The notes: generated from the letters alone by a model not told the origin. A DNA stretch of 45,571 bases from Aquimarina litoralis (GCF_019295435.1 NZ_WEKL01000031.1:10313-55883); one strand, 5' to 3'. Shown: positions 36,141 to 44,639, numbered from the stretch's first letter. Made by a program: numbers and translations.

Positions 36141-36875
36141 TTAATCATTATAATAATACTTTGGAAATGTCCATCCGTACTCAAGACCTTCGGATGATAT
36201 AGAATCAATAATTTGCTCCTTTATTTTTAATTGTTTAGAAAGCTCGTTTTTATATTGTTTTACTAGTTTTCTATTTAATTGAAGATTTTTTTGACTATTA
36301 GACCTTACAGTTTTCGAATCATCTAATGGATACTTTATATCAGCAAGCTTTTGAGCTTTATCTTCATATTTTATTATTAAGTTCCATATTTCCTTACGCA
36401 CGTTTTCGTTGAGCCCAAACTTAGTTTCTGGTTTTGAATTTGCATATTTTAATTGTGATTCATTTATACTTATTTTGGGAATAGATTGAGTATAACTTTT
36501 ACTTAACATTCCAATCCATTGAGCCATTCCAGAATTTGCTTTGTCTTTGGACAGGTAAGCATAAATTCCTATAGTTATCGGAACTCCTATCTCGTTTGAT
36601 TTGTTACGATAAATTGTAGTTAACAAATCCCGTACTTTGCTTTCCGTAACGTCATTGTCTGATATGACTAGATTTATAATAACTTTTTTTGAAGAAGCTG
36701 TGTTTGGTAGTATTTTTTTGTTTAATGTTTTGTAGTTTAGAATCGTAGTTTCCGATATTTCCTTATTCATTGTTACAGGTTTCTCGTTTAATATTTTGAC
36801 AACTTCATTTTTTTTAGGTGAAGAACAATAAAGTGTTGTAAAAGCAACAATTATGATTAGTATTATTTTTTTCAT
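36141..36875 (-). CDS. Lipoprotein of unknown function
   Basis: 244 residues. Signal ends TLYC (Cys17). Body with VIINLVISDNDVTESKVRDLL (68-88), a strand-helix start that resembles small alpha/beta domains, then charged helices toward the C-terminus (LAKIKEQ-like and ENVRKEIWNLIIK). No family recognised. 9 bp from the HsdR-like gene and 8 bp from the next gene, so it belongs to the operon. Confidence 0.6.
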   Translation of the reverse strand: MKKIILIIIVAFTTLYCSSPKKNEVVKILNEKPVTMNKEISETTILNYKTLNKKILPNTASSKKVIINLVISDNDVTESKVRDLLTTIYRNKSNEIGVPITIGIYAYLSKDKANSGMAQWIGMLSKSYTQSIPKISINESQLKYANSKPETKFGLNENVRKEIWNLIIKYEDKAQKLADIKYPLDDSKTVRSNSQKNLQLNRKLVKQYKNELSKQLKIKEQIIDSISSEGLEYGWTFPKYYYND

Positions 36876-36883
36876 AAGTTTTA

Positions 36884-37660
36884 CTAGATATTAGAATAAA
36901 GTTCACCTCTTTTTCCTTCGATTTCTGCAAGTTTCAAATGGGCATTTTTTATTTTTTTTCTTCGATTACTTTCTTTAGAAAAGGTAAGTATACCTTCCAA
37001 TAATAGATAGGACCTAGTTAAAGGCCAAGTGCAGGTTAGTATATCTGCTATGTTGGCAAGAACTGTATTAGTCATCGATTTTTGTTTACCTCTTGCATAG
37101 TTACCCATCCAGATGATATTGAAACCAACATATTCAAAGAAACCTATTAATTTAATTTTATCTGCCTCCTCTAAATGTTCCATTTTTCTAAATTGACACC
37201 CTTTTGAGGATAATTGTAAAGCTTTTTGAAATAATGTATTTGTTTTTTCTACAATCTTAGTAAGTTGATTAATTTCCTTTTCAAAAGAGGTTTCATCAAT
37301 TTCTAGAAGATCGCAAATGTCATCTACTTTACTATTAAACCTCTGCATCATTTCAAAGAGTATTTCCGATTCATAAGTATCTAAATATCCATCAGAGAGG
37401 AATTCATTGACTTTGTTCTTTATTATAGTATATACTCCTGAAATCTTAGCTATTAAAGTACTTGGTCTATGACCAGTTTGGAAATCAATTGCCTTTTCAA
37501 ATTCAGTTTTAGAACTTAAAGAATTGTGGACTGTTTTTCTAATACCTGTTACCCTCCGGTAAGGAGCAGCATGACTATCTTTAAAAAGAGAATTGCTTAC
37601 TACTTTACCAACATCTCTACCTACTTGATTTATAGCGCTTTTTAAAAAACTCATATTCAA
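36884..37660 (-). CDS. Hypothetical helical protein
   Basis: 258 residues. Starts MNMSFLKSAINQVGRDVGKVV, no signal. Almost entirely helical, with TSLF/LFxEMMQRFNSKVDDICDLL around the middle and one moderately hydrophobic segment (FFEYVGFNIIWMGNYA). The N-terminal motif is one I have seen in Bacteroidota proteins of unknown role; no function is assigned. It overlaps the small Cys/His gene by 4 bases, so the two are translationally coupled. Confidence 0.6.
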   Translation of the reverse strand: MNMSFLKSAINQVGRDVGKVVSNSLFKDSHAAPYRRVTGIRKTVHNSLSSKTEFEKAIDFQTGHRPSTLIAKISGVYTIIKNKVNEFLSDGYLDTYESEILFEMMQRFNSKVDDICDLLEIDETSFEKEINQLTKIVEKTNTLFQKALQLSSKGCQFRKMEHLEEADKIKLIGFFEYVGFNIIWMGNYARGKQKSMTNTVLANIADILTCTWPLTRSYLLLEGILTFSKESNRRKKIKNAHLKLAEIEGKRGELYSNI

Positions 37661-37863
37661 CTAGTATGACATTCATATGAACAGTGATAACACCCATTAA
37701 CCTTTCTATAATATTCTTTGGCTTTTCTTACCGCAGATTTGCAACTGGTATGTTCTCCTAAATAGATTCTATTTTCTAGATTAGGTAGCCAAGGACATCC
37801 ATATTTATGGACTTCGTGGTCACCATTTGTCTGAGCATTTTTATTTACATAATATCTAGGCAT
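37657..37863 (-). CDS. Small Cys/His-rich conserved protein
   Basis: 68 residues. Starts with PRYYVNKNAQTNGDHEVHKYG and ends with NGCYHCSYECHTS; Cys and His are spaced as in a small zinc-binding or redox protein (CPW, SCKSAVRKAKEYYRKVNGC). The family of such short proteins occurs in many bacteria without known function. The SNase-like protein's Cys-rich tail has a related H-x-x-x-x-C, C, C spacing. First gene of the six-gene operon; a promoter with operator block lies 29 bp upstream. Confidence 0.75.
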   Translation of the reverse strand: MPRYYVNKNAQTNGDHEVHKYGCPWLPNLENRIYLGEHTSCKSAVRKAKEYYRKVNGCYHCSYECHTS

Positions 37864-37891
37864 TATTTGAAATTTTAAGATTAATACTCCT

Positions 37892-37935
37892 CAAACTTAC
37901 GAGTACTCAAAACCAATTCCTTGTGGTTTTCCACA
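37892..37935 (-). promoter_or_regulatory. Operator and promoter block C, six-gene operon
   Basis: TGTGG-TTTT-CCACA (37922-37935) is a perfect 5-4-5 inverted repeat; on the minus strand TAAGTTTG (37892-37899), a full TAnnTTTG match, starts 30 bp from its centre. ATG of the operon's first gene is at 37863. Confidence 0.6.
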
Positions 37936-37951
37936 GTGATGGATATGTTTT

Positions 37952-37990
37952 AAAAAAAAGACCCATTAGGTTCTATGAACCCAACAGGTC
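37952..37990 (-). terminator. Terminator of the YegP-like gene
   Basis: On the minus strand, a 14-bp stem GACCTGTTGGGTTC with GAACCTAATGGGTC (three wobbles, loop ATA) and then nine T. It lies between the YegP gene and block C. Confidence 0.85.
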
Positions 37991-38039
37991 AGTTTAAAAG
38001 CTCATTACCCCAAAACAAGCTTTATGTTTGATTCCAATA

Positions 38040-38225
38040 TTATAAAGTTAGATCTTCTATTTCTGCATCTGGCGCATTATTTTTAACAGACTCGATTCCA
38101 TTTTTACATCCTTGTTTAGAAGCATATCCTTCACTAGTAGCAATGATTTCTCCATTGCCAGCACGAAGGTTGAATTGAAATTCGCCGTTTGTTCTTTTTT
38201 TGATCTCAAATTTTGGATTTGCCAT
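38040..38225 (-). CDS. YegP family protein (DUF1508)
   Basis: 61 residues, one DUF1508 repeat: KFEIKKRTNGEFQFNLRAGNGEIIATSEGY, then SKQGCKNGIESVKNNA. E. coli YegP has two such repeats; single-repeat forms are common. Small soluble protein, role unknown, sometimes linked to stress. A strong operator/promoter block and a strong terminator flank it, so it forms its own short transcript. Confidence 0.9.
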   Translation of the reverse strand: MANPKFEIKKRTNGEFQFNLRAGNGEIIATSEGYASKQGCKNGIESVKNNAPDAEIEDLTL

Positions 38226-38253
38226 GATATTAGGTTTATATATTAATACATAA

Positions 38254-38298
38254 CAAACCTAATTTTAATAGAGAAGAGTTCTTTGTGGAATTCCACAA
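38254..38298 (-). promoter_or_regulatory. Operator and promoter block D, YegP gene
   Basis: TTGTGGAATTCCACAA (38283-38298) is a perfect 16-bp palindrome; TAGGTTTG (38254-38261) on the minus strand is a full -7 match, 30 bp from the centre, with the ATG 28 bp further. It lies directly downstream of the response-regulator stop. Confidence 0.6.
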
Positions 38299-38310
38299 GA
38301 GAAAGAAAAT

Positions 38311-38982
38311 TTAAGATATCAATCCCATTCCATCTACTAGGTGGATTAATTGAATGGTGGTTTTGGCATCAAACTCCTGGCGTAGTTTTCGGATTTTGTC
38401 TTCAATAGATCGTTTACTATTGGGTTCGATACCTTTTTCTATAAAATGAAGACTGATTTCGTCCTGCTTATAACCGTTTGCCAACAGCTTTAGCAATTGA
38501 ACCTCGTAAGAATCTAATTGTGTAACATTACTTTGATGTAATGCATGCTTAGATACAGGACAAGTGTAGGTATTGCCAAAATGTACTTGTGAAATGGCTT
38601 TTTTTAATTCGGATAATCCATAAAGGCCTTTGCAAACATATCCATCAATGTTATAATTGTCGAAAAGAGATTTGATAATAGCAGGTTTATCTTCACCGCT
38701 AAAGACAATAACCTTAATATCTGGCTGAACATTTTTTACCTGATGGATCAATTCTTTTCCAGTTGTAATGTTATGAGATATTCGAGTATCTAGATTAAAG
38801 GAGAGATCACTAATCAATAAGTCATAAGGTTTTTCTTTGATAATCGCTTCTTTGATTCTTGATAAGGTTTTATCACAAGATTGGTTGGTTTCGGCTTCTG
38901 TTTGAGTAAGTACATTAATGGACGAAACTATACCCAAATTTTCACTGTCAATATCCTCTGCAATAATAATTCTCTTAAACAT
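38311..38982 (-). CDS. LuxR/NarL-type response regulator
   Basis: 223 residues. Receiver domain: E9-D10, phospho-acceptor D59 in LLISDLSFN, S95 in VIVFSGED, lysine K118 region (YVCKGLYG). The C-terminal part from about 153 (SYEVQLLKLLANGYKQDEISLHF and SIEDKIRKLRQEF) is a LuxR-like helix-turn-helix. It follows the TPR kinase with an 11-bp gap, so they form a kinase/regulator pair. Blocks C, D and E with the same type of inverted repeat are near it, which makes it the first candidate for their binding protein. Confidence 0.88.
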   Translation of the reverse strand: MFKRIIIAEDIDSENLGIVSSINVLTQTEAETNQSCDKTLSRIKEAIIKEKPYDLLISDLSFNLDTRISHNITTGKELIHQVKNVQPDIKVIVFSGEDKPAIIKSLFDNYNIDGYVCKGLYGLSELKKAISQVHFGNTYTCPVSKHALHQSNVTQLDSYEVQLLKLLANGYKQDEISLHFIEKGIEPNSKRSIEDKIRKLRQEFDAKTTIQLIHLVDGMGLIS

Positions 38983-38993
38983 AGTTTTTGGTA

Positions 38994-40943
38994 TTATGGG
39001 GCGAATTCAATACTAGCTTTAAAACCTTCTTGGGGTTTGGTTTCAAATGTAATGGTTCCTTTCATATCCTTAATGCGGTTTTCCACATTGTGAAGCCCAT
39101 TCTTATGCTTTTGAGTGGCATTAAGATCCATACCAATACCATTATCAGTATACTTTACTATAATATTCTTTTTCTCCTTGGTGATAACAACGGATACGAT
39201 AGTCGCTTGACTATGCTTTTTCATATTGGTCAACAGCTCTTTCAGTACCCAATAGAGTTCTACTTTTTTATAGTCAGCGACTGTTTCCCAGAAATCATCT
39301 TTCTGGGTATTGGTAAACACTTTGATATTCTGATTACCATAAGAATTCAAAAGTGACAACAGCTCGTCACCATATTCGGAACCAGTTTCAATTTTATGAT
39401 CTCTGGAAAAGTCGCGCACTTTATGATATACAGCATCTAATCCATGAATAATCTCATTATTAGCAGAATTTGCAGAGCGATGAGTTTCTTGTTGTAATTG
39501 AGACATTAAATAAAATACATCGTTTCCAACTTCATCGTGCAGTTTTTTAGAGAGTCTCTTTTCCGTGCTGTGACGTTCTAGTATTTTTTCTTTTCGGTGT
39601 TTGGTTTGAAGATAGAAGAAGATAAAGAAAGAGCTTATAAGAATTAATACTCCACTTCCTGCATAAAGAATGCTTTCGTTTTCTTTTTTTTGTAGAGAAA
39701 GAGCATTTTGAGTATTTTCAGTCTTTAGTATTAAATTTTCTTTTTCTTTTTCTTCAGTTTCATATCTTATTCTAGCAAATTGATTCTTAGATAAATTATT
39801 TGAGGAATTAATACTATCACTGATTTTTTTGTATTCTAATAGTTGATTTAAAGATTTGCTTTCTATTTCGATTATTAAATCCAGAGATTCCACAATACTA
39901 CTAATACTTTTTAATTCTTTTGATATTTCATAAGCTTTATTGGCATACTCAAGCGCAGAATCTTTATTCTTACCAATATGGTATTTAGAAAGATGAATGT
40001 TACTGGCTATTAATCCTTTAATATCCTTTTCTTTTTTTCTTATTTTCAGAGCTTCCAACAACTCTTTTTTAGCCCAGTTATAATTTAATTTTGATTTTGT
40101 AAAAGCAAGATTACTAAGAATGCGAGCTTTCTCCTTAGGTTTTGTTATAACTAAAGAATCAGTAATAAGTCCTTCGTATACATTAATTGCATCATAGTAC
40201 TTTTTCATTTTTTGATAAATGACACCTTTTGTGTTTTTATAAACGTTTCTATGTGCTTTAGATTTAGTCAATTGTATTGCTCTTTCATTGTATTTTAATG
40301 CATTTTTATAATCTTCTTGTTCTCTAGCAGTTATTGCAATTATTTGATATAATTCGGCTACTTGTGTGGGATTTTGAATAGTATCCAAATATTTTAGGGC
40401 CCTAAAACATGTCGCTTCACTTGATATAAAATCTCCAAAAGATTTTTCAATATCTGCAATTGATCTTAATTGCTTTGCCACTTTAATACTATCTTTGATA
40501 GCTTTATAAAGGTTTAAGCTTTTATAATAATGCTTATACGCTTCTGTAATTTTGTCTTGCTTGTAATAATAACGTCCAAATTTCCCATAGGCTTTAGCTA
40601 AATAGGAGGTATCCTTTAGTCTATTTGATATTGCTATAAGATCTTCTGTTGTTTTTATGGCATTAGTGTAATCCTTTTTGACTCCATATAGCGTGGACTT
40701 ATAGCTTATAGATTTTAATAGAAGAGAATCTATTTGATTTTGTTTTGAAATTGATATTGCCTCGTCAATTGATTTAAATCTTTTGATCGTAGAGGATTGT
40801 TTATTTTTTGCTTGATCGTATTTTTTATTAATCCTATCAATAATAGGAGAATATATAGAATTACTGTTTTCAGTTTGATTTCTAGAACAAAAAAGAAAAG
40901 TGATAGAAATAAAAAAGAGGAATGTAAGTCTTATAGTTTTCAT
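38994..40943 (-). CDS. TPR-containing sensor histidine kinase
   Basis: 649 residues. Signal with lipobox-like LFCS (Cys19), then eight or so TPR-type helices (about 85-380; YYKQDKITEAYKHYYKSLNLY, ALKYNERAIQLTKS), a membrane helix at about 425-446, then HisKA_3-type dimerisation with H469 in KKLHDEVGND and a HATPase part with ELLTNMKKHS, TDNGIGMD and GLHNVENRI. The TPR part would lie outside the cytoplasm. This is a common Bacteroidota design; the signal is unknown. Confidence 0.88.
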   Translation of the reverse strand: MKTIRLTFLFFISITFLFCSRNQTENSNSIYSPIIDRINKKYDQAKNKQSSTIKRFKSIDEAISISKQNQIDSLLLKSISYKSTLYGVKKDYTNAIKTTEDLIAISNRLKDTSYLAKAYGKFGRYYYKQDKITEAYKHYYKSLNLYKAIKDSIKVAKQLRSIADIEKSFGDFISSEATCFRALKYLDTIQNPTQVAELYQIIAITAREQEDYKNALKYNERAIQLTKSKAHRNVYKNTKGVIYQKMKKYYDAINVYEGLITDSLVITKPKEKARILSNLAFTKSKLNYNWAKKELLEALKIRKKEKDIKGLIASNIHLSKYHIGKNKDSALEYANKAYEISKELKSISSIVESLDLIIEIESKSLNQLLEYKKISDSINSSNNLSKNQFARIRYETEEKEKENLILKTENTQNALSLQKKENESILYAGSGVLILISSFFIFFYLQTKHRKEKILERHSTEKRLSKKLHDEVGNDVFYLMSQLQQETHRSANSANNEIIHGLDAVYHKVRDFSRDHKIETGSEYGDELLSLLNSYGNQNIKVFTNTQKDDFWETVADYKKVELYWVLKELLTNMKKHSQATIVSVVITKEKKNIIVKYTDNGIGMDLNATQKHKNGLHNVENRIKDMKGTITFETKPQEGFKASIEFAP

Positions 40944-40988
40944 TCCTCTAAATTAATAAAATATGATATTTATTAAGTAAATATTCCC

Positions 40989-41147
40989 TTAGTTATCATC
41001 TTCTTCCTCTGATTCAACGGTAGAACCATCTTCCCCTTCGGTAGCTAATTCTTCGATAGCGATTTCTTCTGCTATGTCTGAGGTTGTACAAGAAAACAAT
41101 GTTGCATTTGATATGATAACTGTCAATATTAAAATTACTCTTTTCAT
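40989..41147 (-). CDS. Mini lipoprotein, acidic C-terminus
   Basis: 52 residues, shorter than the usual annotation limit. Signal MKRVILILTVIISNATLFSC with Cys20, followed by TTSDIAEEI and an acidic tail ending EEEDDN. The full lipoprotein layout in so short a frame is unlikely by chance. It lies 45 bp after the kinase start on the same strand, so it would be its upstream operon mate. Function unknown. Confidence 0.65.
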   Translation of the reverse strand: MKRVILILTVIISNATLFSCTTSDIAEEIAIEELATEGEDGSTVESEEEDDN

Positions 41148-41181
41148 GATATTACTTTTTTAAAAATTTGTAATAGCAAGA

Positions 41182-41331
41182 GCTGTTCGGGTGTAGAACC
41201 CAAGGGTTTGTTGCCGTTCAGCAATTGCGTTAAATGAAAAGAGGCGCCTCTTTAATTTTTTTGGGAAGAATGTGTGGAAAGTCAAAGACAGAAAAAGTAG
41301 ATTGTTCTTCCCGGATCAACTCACAGATCCT
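41182..41331. ncRNA. Candidate structured RNA region
   Basis: Four consecutive inverted repeats: GCTGTTCGG/CCGTTCAGC with a 2x2 internal loop (41182-41222, inner hairpin AACC/GGTT), AAAGAGGCGCCTCTTT followed by an ATTTTTTT stretch (41238-41261), GGGAAGAA/TTCTTCCC (41263-41312) and GGATC/GATCC (41314-41331). The second could be a plus-strand terminator. It could be a small RNA or a leader; strand not decided. Confidence 0.35.
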
Positions 41332-41520
41332 GTCTTATTATTTCCGATTTTGAATTAGTTATTGCTCTACAAGTATTCGTGTTTTTTTAGCTTTATAGAA
41401 CATCAACTAATTCCTGTTACGTTACACTGCAAATATTTTATAAATGGCAAGATTTTGCATGGAAATTAGAAAGAAGTCCTGTAGAATTTTGATGGAAACC
41501 CGTAATAATGGTAAGTGTAA

Positions 41521-41565
41521 TGTGATTTTCCACAATTAGATTTCCATGAAAATTCCTTACTTTAG
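41521..41565 (+). promoter_or_regulatory. Operator and promoter block E
   Basis: TGTGA-TTTT-CCACA (41521-41534), one mismatch from a perfect inverted repeat, and TACTTTAG (41558-41565) 31 bp from its centre. ATG of the membrane protein is 20 bp after. A second 9-bp inverted repeat (CATGGAAAT at 41458-41466, ATTTCCATG at 41540-41548) overlaps. Confidence 0.5.
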
Positions 41566-41584
41566 GGTAAGACACTAACAATTT

Positions 41585-42373
41585 ATGGAGGAATTCAAAA
41601 AAATAGTTGCTCTTACATTTGTAAGAGCTATTGAAAAGTACCCTTGGATCAGTTCAAAAACTACACTAGCAAAAAAGATTTCTGAAGTTATAACTAGAAA
41701 AGAAGGAAAGGAACCTGAAGAAACATATTATAAAACACTATTAATCTATTTCGATTATTTTTTTAATGATGGAAAAAAACAGGAGCCAACGAATTCGATT
41801 ATAAATAAATTTTTGGTTTTTCTTGACTATGACTCCATAGAACAGTTTATCAAGAATCAACCAACAGACAAAAGTTATTTAGAAAAAGTTCCTTTTGTAA
41901 AGGATATACAAGAAGTAGAGCGCGAACCTGAAGATTCTACAGGAAGTGATATCGATAATGATCCTCCTGAAGATATTGGAGAAGGTGATACTGGTAGTAA
42001 TTGGAGCAGAAGAATAATTATAAGTATCTCTATTACTATTCCTTCAATAATCGCATTATATTTTGGTATAAATTGGATACAAGACACTGGAGAGTGCATG
42101 ACTTGGTCTGTAGATCATTATGAGAAGGTTGAATGTGATTCAAATGGTATTAGTATCAACTATAATCAGAACTGGATAGATAACTTTAAGAAAGTAAAAT
42201 ACAATGATAGCATTAGGGACTTTTTTGAAGAAGGAGGAAAGCCTTTATATTGGTATTATAAGAGAAATAATAAAGTAGAGCTTTTTACAATGTCAGGGAA
42301 ACATCCTATAAGGAATGTAGAGCTAAAACCAATTACTCAAACGATCGTTCGCAAGTATATACTAAAGGAGTGA
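41585..42373 (+). CDS. Membrane protein with N-terminal helical domain
   Basis: 262 residues. Residues 1-95 form a helical cytoplasmic domain (FVRAIEKYPWISSKTTLAKK, then NKFLVFLDYDSIEQFIKN) like N-terminal domains of several Bacteroidota proteins. After an acidic linker (100-137) comes one membrane helix (about 143-163), then a 100-residue exterior part with ECMTWSVDHYEKVECDSNG and LFTMSGKHPIRNVELKPIT. The C-terminal motif is conserved in flavobacterial proteins I cannot name. It has its own promoter block E and a terminator at 42413. Confidence 0.7.
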   Translation: MEEFKKIVALTFVRAIEKYPWISSKTTLAKKISEVITRKEGKEPEETYYKTLLIYFDYFFNDGKKQEPTNSIINKFLVFLDYDSIEQFIKNQPTDKSYLEKVPFVKDIQEVEREPEDSTGSDIDNDPPEDIGEGDTGSNWSRRIIISISITIPSIIALYFGINWIQDTGECMTWSVDHYEKVECDSNGISINYNQNWIDNFKKVKYNDSIRDFFEEGGKPLYWYYKRNNKVELFTMSGKHPIRNVELKPITQTIVRKYILKE

Positions 42374-42412
42374 ACTCTAGTTTATAGTATTTAGTAAATT
42401 TATTTTTTTAAC

Positions 42413-42447
42413 AATAAATATCCCTAATATTGGGTATTTATTTTAAA
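42413..42447 (+). terminator. Hairpin terminator after the gene at 41585
   Basis: AATAAATATCCC pairs with GGGTATTTATT (one bulge) around the loop TAATATT, followed by TTAAA. The T-run is short and the stem AT-rich. Confidence 0.55.
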
Positions 42448-42525
42448 TTAAGCATTGTGTAAATTCATTTCACTAACATTAAAAATTAGTTTATAAAAGA
42501 TCTATAATCACTCAAATATTACTAA

Positions 42526-44142
42526 ATGAGAACATCATTATCATTTTTATTTTTTACGTTATCAATTATCTTTTCATATAGTCAGGAGGTAAAAAATCAA
42601 GAAGAAACTAAAGATACAACAGTAAACGGAATTGAAACACCAAGAGAAACAATTGAGTATAAAAAATATACACAAGTACTAGACAAAGAGCTTGATAGTT
42701 ATAAGATTATAGAAGAGAAAGATAGTGATGTTTTAAAAGTTGTTCAGTTTAAATTATTGAATGAGAATATTAAGAATATTTTTAATCAAGTAGTTTTTGG
42801 TAATAGTGATTTGGCTTCAGGAACAAGTGCTTTTGGGTATTCACAGAATACAGACAAGACAAATATATCTGCAAGTGCCAATTTTGAATTGGATGATGAT
42901 GAAAATGCTCTATTTTTTTTAACCACAGGCGCTAGTATTGAAGGATCAGGTTCCGTATTCGAATTTTACTCTGAGGACTCTTGGAAAGATAAAGTAAGTT
43001 TTAATACTTCTTTTGTTATAAAACTTCCCTTTGGTTCTGGGCAATGGATTCCCGGAGGAGGTACTCAACAAGTTCCTATTGTTGGAAGTAGGTTAAAAAG
43101 ATTTAGAGAAGGAGATACAGAGTTTAATCATGTAAGTAATCGAAGGACACTCCAAGCGTTGCGAAAAGCTAAAGGGTTTAAATACAAATCTATTGAGGAA
43201 ATAAGGGACAAGATATATTCGCTCAACGAATATTTAATTGATAATGGAGATTTGCCCAGATCTAAGGAGTATGAATTGATAAGAGACCTTTATAATGAAG
43301 TAAAAGGTTTGTTAATGACTAGAAAAGAAAAAGAAGCTTATGACCTAATCCAAAAGGAATTAAAGTTTTATACCGATATTAAAAAATTTATAAGAGCTAA
43401 TTTAGCTGACCCTGAAAATAAAGGATTAGAAAACTATATAAAGAATAATTTATTATATGAGTTTGATAAGAAGAATGATTTGTTAGAAGGATACTATTTT
43501 CCTTGGATTCGTATTGGGTTAAACATAGCAAATGCTCAATATTCATTTGCTGACGAGAATATCGACGCTGCTATTTTAAACAATTTTTCCGAACTGGAGA
43601 AAACAATTAATGAGTTTGAATATTCATTTAGCATGGATGCAAACTATATAAGTCATAGTCCCAAAAGATTGTTTTATTGGCAATTTGGAAATACTGTTAA
43701 CTACGGTTCTTATTTAGGAACAGGATTGGTTGAAGGAGACCCAGAACTTTTTTTAAATGCTGATAACACAATAATAGTTAGAGATGAAAACACTGAACAG
43801 GGAGACGTTTTAGGGTCTTATGAGAATATAGATAAAACTATTGTATATGGTTCTATGTATGGTTATTTTGCTTATTTCTGGGGTAGAAAAAAAACATTAG
43901 GCTTTAATATTGCTGCCAGGTATAATTATGCTATTGACGGAAGAGATGAAGCCTTTTTTATTAATAATAGTACAGTTTTATTAGGTCCAGTTTTTAGAAG
44001 AATTAATGAAGATAAAACTTCCTTGTTTTTTGGGATTGATTTGGGATGGGAAAATGCTTTTCATAATCAAAATTCATTTGATAGTTTTACAGGTAGAATA
44101 AGAGTAGGAATACCTTTTGGAATTTTTACCAAAAAGAAATAG
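42526..44142 (+). CDS. Outer-membrane beta-barrel protein with helical insertion
   Basis: 538 residues with a signal peptide ending SYS-Q (residue 20). Residues 60-200 are strand-rich (FNTSFVIKLPFGSGQWIPG), 200-320 are charged helical (RTLQALRKAKGFKYKSIEEIRD, EAYDLIQKELKFYTDIKK) and the remainder is barrel-like with alternating aromatic strands (YFAYFWGRKKTLGFNIAARY, RIRVGIPFGIF). Resembles a periplasmic-helix plus barrel outer-membrane protein, as does the larger protein at 28952. No family recognised. Confidence 0.65.
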   Translation: MRTSLSFLFFTLSIIFSYSQEVKNQEETKDTTVNGIETPRETIEYKKYTQVLDKELDSYKIIEEKDSDVLKVVQFKLLNENIKNIFNQVVFGNSDLASGTSAFGYSQNTDKTNISASANFELDDDENALFFLTTGASIEGSGSVFEFYSEDSWKDKVSFNTSFVIKLPFGSGQWIPGGGTQQVPIVGSRLKRFREGDTEFNHVSNRRTLQALRKAKGFKYKSIEEIRDKIYSLNEYLIDNGDLPRSKEYELIRDLYNEVKGLLMTRKEKEAYDLIQKELKFYTDIKKFIRANLADPENKGLENYIKNNLLYEFDKKNDLLEGYYFPWIRIGLNIANAQYSFADENIDAAILNNFSELEKTINEFEYSFSMDANYISHSPKRLFYWQFGNTVNYGSYLGTGLVEGDPELFLNADNTIIVRDENTEQGDVLGSYENIDKTIVYGSMYGYFAYFWGRKKTLGFNIAARYNYAIDGRDEAFFINNSTVLLGPVFRRINEDKTSLFFGIDLGWENAFHNQNSFDSFTGRIRVGIPFGIFTKKK

Positions 44143-44233
44143 CAAGTATTTTTTTTATTAGCTTATTTAGTAAATCATATATAGGTAAAATTTCGTACTA
44201 TTTTGATACTAAGAGAAATAGAAAAGATGAGAA

Positions 44234-44401
44234 ATGAGTCTGGTAGTTTTATTAGTAGCAATTTTGATGTTTTTGGGAGCTAGTGCTAGAAACCCTAGAG
44301 CTACTACAAGATTTAGAAGGCGCTATAAAAGAAAGATTTATAAGACAATCGGTTACTACCATATATTTCCGATCTTTTATGAAGCATTTATATGTGAATA
44401 G
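44234..44401 (+). CDS. Small basic membrane protein
   Basis: 55 residues, below usual annotation limits. Hydrophobic start (LVVLLVAILMFLGA, 3-16) followed by a basic stretch (TTRFRRRYKRKIYK) and an aromatic tail (YYHIFPIFYE). Signal-anchor layout with a positively charged region. Located between an outer-membrane protein and the small membrane protein at 44415. Evidence is limited to composition and position. Confidence 0.4.
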   Translation: MSLVVLLVAILMFLGASARNPRATTRFRRRYKRKIYKTIGYYHIFPIFYEAFICE

Positions 44402-44414
44402 TTATTTTTGACAG

Positions 44415-44612
44415 ATGATATTATTAATTATTTTCTTTTTTGTGGCTCCCGTATATATTTTTCTAGCGTATAAAATGGATTGGGAGCATTCAAAAAAAGC
44501 ATGGCAAAAAGGAATCCCATATTCTAAGTTTGATAAAAGCTTAGGAATGTTTGTATCTATATTTTTATTTGGTTTTGGGATCTATCTTTTATTTAGTTAT
44601 TTCAATGCTTAG
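44415..44612 (+). CDS. Small two-pass membrane protein
   Basis: 65 residues with two hydrophobic segments (about 2-18, LLIIFFFVAPVYIFLAY, and 45-61, GMFVSIFLFGFGIYLLF) separated by a charged loop (KMDWEHSKKAWQKGIPY). No family recognised. It lies 13 bp after the small basic protein and converges with the DoxX-like gene. Confidence 0.55.
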   Translation: MILLIIFFFVAPVYIFLAYKMDWEHSKKAWQKGIPYSKFDKSLGMFVSIFLFGFGIYLLFSYFNA

Positions 44613-44639
44613 TCAACCATTTTTTGGATCCTCTTAACG

